Source: Atrina japonica (Eukaryota; Mollusca; Bivalvia; Pterioida; Pinnidae). From it: a stretch of DNA of 64,000 nt. A model generated the notes under the pieces. It was not told the origin of the DNA. It saw only the letters and a list, made by a program, of their open reading frames with translations, and did not search any database. A program made the translations under genes and the position numbers. Where the stretch lies: positions 385,001-449,000 of the forward strand of contig BROG01000127.1 in assembly GCA_030159075.1 (NCBI GenBank), in the 5' to 3' direction. This document shows, piece after piece, positions 61,356 through 64,000 of this stretch. Within the stretch, counting starts at the first letter, position 1. Each line of letters opens with the position of its first letter.

Positions 61356-63505
61356 TTACAAAAATTCTTGCATTCTCGTTAATCTATCGTGTTCTTCTTT
61401 TTTCCTTCTAGCTCTGGATAATTCCTCTTCTCTCTTGTTCCTTTCCTCTTCAAGCCGTGCTTGGTAACTAGCATGAGCAGTTTTCATTGACTTTATTAGT
61501 TCTTTTGTGAAAGGAATTTTCTCTGGTTTTTTAGTTTTTGGGTCAAAGAAAGCCACAGCATCCTTCACCATTCTTATTCCATTGACTGTCTGCTCTGACA
61601 ACTGATTTTTATCATCTGTTACTACATTAATATTGACTGACAAACTCCTTTCCACATCTGCATTTCCATGTGGCAATACTAAAGCTGTTTTTATCACATT
61701 CTTCAATAACTTGTATTTTGGTTTGCCATCACCATCCTTCAAGGCAACTACCTCTCTCCAGTAGTGATCAACTCTTTGGTCCTTTGTTGCTACAGGCAAA
61801 CTACTATCCTGCTGATAGCATTTCCACTCATCAGTGACCAAAACAACATCAACTGTGGGCTCTAGTTGTCTGGTTATTTGCTGAATGAATCTTACAGACT
61901 CACTGTCTTTACTTGTCTTTTTGAGTGGATTCAAACATCCAAGACTCATTATCAAGGCATTCCCCAAAGGAAGACGTTTCTGTAAATGTTCACAAGCTTT
62001 ACGGTAAAATGCTCTTATACCTAGCATTTGTTTCCTCTGCTGTTCCAGGCTTAACTGCTTCATTTGGTTTTTGACTTTGTCTCCAATCACTATGTCCTGG
62101 TCACTTAGGCAATTCTTCACATCGCTGACATTGATGCTAAGTAATCCCGTTCCTGATTTCCCTTTAAGAACCTCTGGCTTAATGAACCTGTTCATAATTT
62201 TCAAAAGAAGATCTTTCATTCTGTCATGAAGCAGATGAACCAAAGTGGCGTCTGTTTGAGACAATAGGAGGAAGCTTTTGAAAAGAGGATAGACACCAGC
62301 TAAAAATAATGCTTCAACCCTAGTTTCTACTGTATGTCCAATAAAAGCCAGCTGTATCCTTTTAAAATTGACACTTTTTGGAACACTTTTCTCTGATTTT
62401 TCCAGGTTTTTCAAAAATGCAATAATTGCATCCCATTGCTCAAGGAGTATGTCAACAGATGGCCCAAGTGACAACCATCTCACCTCTATATGCCTTTGAA
62501 ATTTGTTGGCTTCAATGTCCAAATCAATTTGAAGAGCTTTGTAGTCTTCTCGTCTAGCTGCACTGTGTTTAAACAAGTAGAACAGATCCAGGCATAGATG
62601 TTCTACAACATTGCCATACTCATCTATCCCTTTTCCAAAGCTTTTATGCACAATATGCATGTTGCAACTACCAATGTGTACTAGCCCAGAGTGGTCAGGA
62701 ACTTTTCCTTTGATCTGACTCTAAAGTTTTGACATAATTGCTTTATTAACATTTGGTCCGTCCATGCCAAGAGCTGTAAGCTGGCTTAGTGGTATCTTGT
62801 CCTCCTGAAAGACATCCATTATGCTGTTTGACACTTTAATTGCTTCTGCACGACCAAAGAAAAGAGATCTATAATATCTACACCAAACTTCATCATTTTG
62901 AGAAGACCAGTATCAAATCCTGAGGTCCATCTGCTTTTTTACTCGGGCCTGGGTCGTTTCATCAAAATGGAGGGAAAACTTAGCCCCAGAGTCACAAAGA
63001 TCATTTATCAGTTCGTGTCTGAAATAAGGACCCATACCATCAACAAGTAAATAGGAAAATTTAGTCCTGCTCAATTGAATACATGTATCAATAGCAATTT
63101 TCGAGTCTGGATGTTTGCTGGATATTATCACATGACCTGAAGCTAAAATTGGCATTTGCAACCTGGGCTGCCCAAATTCCTTCTGATTTTAGAACTTCAT
63201 CTGAATGTACATATAGCTTGATAGTGTTTGAAGCAGCAGATGTAGATGGAGTTTCCTCTTTACTTGTGAAGGAGAGCTTAGATTGTGACCAGTGTTGGTA
63301 GGATGAGAGATTTATGGGCTTTTCCTTTTGCATGTTGGAGAACTTGTGCCTTGCCTGAATTGTCTATTCTGAATTCAGAATCACAAACTCTGCAATAAGC
63401 AAACTTATCAGAATTTCCTCTCCTACACCATTCACGCACTATCTGTCCATTGCAATCTATAGCAGAGGTCCAGGAATTCTGGAACTTGGTTACCCCGTGT
63501 GGCAT
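61356..63505 (-). pseudogene. hAT-superfamily transposase, degenerate
   Basis: Transposases of this superfamily excise and insert DNA with a DDE RNase-H-like fold in the nucleus. The N-terminal piece (63505-63278) has a BED-type zinc finger: CRVC, then an H-x4-H pair in QHAKGKAHK. Two frameshifts follow, near 63310 and 63120. The rest (63161-61356, 602 codons) is one frame with stops at 62913-62915 (TGA) and 62721-62723 (TAG). Visible motifs in order: PDSKIA, HFDETT (likely first catalytic Asp), GMDGPNVN (likely second Asp), EVRW (the RW motif, residues 59-62 of the last open segment), LPHGNADVERSLS (hATC block, residues 329-341, with the conserved ER), and a charged C-terminal helix of about 30 residues. 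The order and length fit a full hAT transposase. Unspliced and broken, it is very likely inactive, unless another copy acts in trans. Confidence 0.88.
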
Positions 63506-63576
63506 TTTCAGTCAGTTAACATATATAAGTCAAACTGAAATCAAAATCATGATTAATATCTTTGTTTCCAACCATA

Positions 63577-63807
63577 GCGGATACACAAGTAAATGTATGA
63601 GCTAACACTACCTGCCAAATCAATATTGATAAACTCCTTTTAAAACTTATTAAATTTGTCTCTTTGTATGCCATCAGTATTGCAAAAATATGGGGTAAAA
63701 CTGATGGGACTCAAGGGGATATTTTAAAATTTTCATAGGAGTTGATCAATGTTAACTGAGCAGTTCAAATAATGTTTAAACTCGTACATTTACTTGGGTA
63801 TCCACTG
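63577..63807. mobile_element. MITE, ~230 bases, TA-type
   Basis: ggatacacaagtaaatgtat (from 63579) is mirrored at the right end, which reads cagtggatacccaagtaaat on the other strand, followed by TA (63808-63809). A second inner match, gataaactcc versus ggagttgatc, supports pairing. It lies just upstream of the hAT transposase. Confidence 0.75.
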
Positions 63808-63809
63808 TA

Positions 63810-64000
63810 ATCATTTCCCTTTAATGGGTTGGATAAAAGCACAATCTGGATGACATGATATAGTTTAAATAAATCATATTTTATTTGCCTAGTCTATTCA
63901 TTTTTAAAGAAAGCCATACTTAAAGTGACATTCATGAAATTGATTCCATATTAATGGTATTCATAATAATGCTTTGAGATATATACATGTACTTTATTGT
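63810..64000. other. Unannotated window edge
   Basis: Nothing recognised. Confidence 0.4.

Overview
The window looks like animal nuclear DNA, most probably from a bivalve mollusc. It is AT-rich, full of the palindrome tacatgtac, and packed with tandem arrays, miniature inverted-repeat elements (MITEs) and tRNA-derived SINEs. The dispersed repeats at 16944-17175 and 33822-34193 and the SINEs resemble repeats I know from bivalve genomes. That placement rests on memory of repeat style, not on a database search.

Host coding content is tiny. The best host-gene signal is a 98-base minus-strand exon at 36285-36382. It carries an acceptor, a strong start context, 25 codons and a GTAAGT donor, and the peptide matches the N-terminus of SNAP-25 (synaptosomal-associated protein 25, a t-SNARE). 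A possible non-coding first exon with a CRE-containing promoter lies upstream at about 54.73-54.86 kb. A second acidic first-exon-like ORF ending in a phase-0 donor lies downstream at 12086-12196. If these belong together, much of the window is long SNAP25 introns and the remaining exons lie beyond base 1. I found none of the later SNAP25 exons here.

The only long protein-coding tract is a decayed hAT-superfamily transposase at 61356-63505 (minus). It has a BED finger, DDE-like motifs, an RW motif and an hATC block, and is broken by two frameshifts and two stop codons.

Layout: 0-0.9, 1.7-2.4, 2.9-4.6, 7.2-7.6, 10.45-10.85, 23.3-24.7, 26.5-31.2, 43.1-44.8, 56.5-57.4 and 58.9-59.6 kb are minisatellite arrays, several with higher-order structure. 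Between them sit three SINE families (A, B, C), a tandem tRNA-Thr-like element, and at least six MITE families, most with TA target duplications and one with TTAA. One MITE is nested inside another, and an uninterrupted copy elsewhere in the window shows the empty site.

The most striking element is an inverted repeat at 40234-40489 inside an AT-rich microsatellite. It carries three complete hammerhead-ribozyme motifs, one on the minus strand and two in tandem on the plus strand. Each has every core nucleotide, three pairable stems and a self-complementary stem III, as in the hammerheads of Penelope-like retroelements and retrozymes. Two arrays appear to have grown from mobile elements: the 48-base arrays at 56-59.6 kb from a SINE, and the 33-base array at 26.5 kb from a MITE. 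Long ORFs inside the arrays are by-products of unit lengths divisible by three and are not reported as genes.
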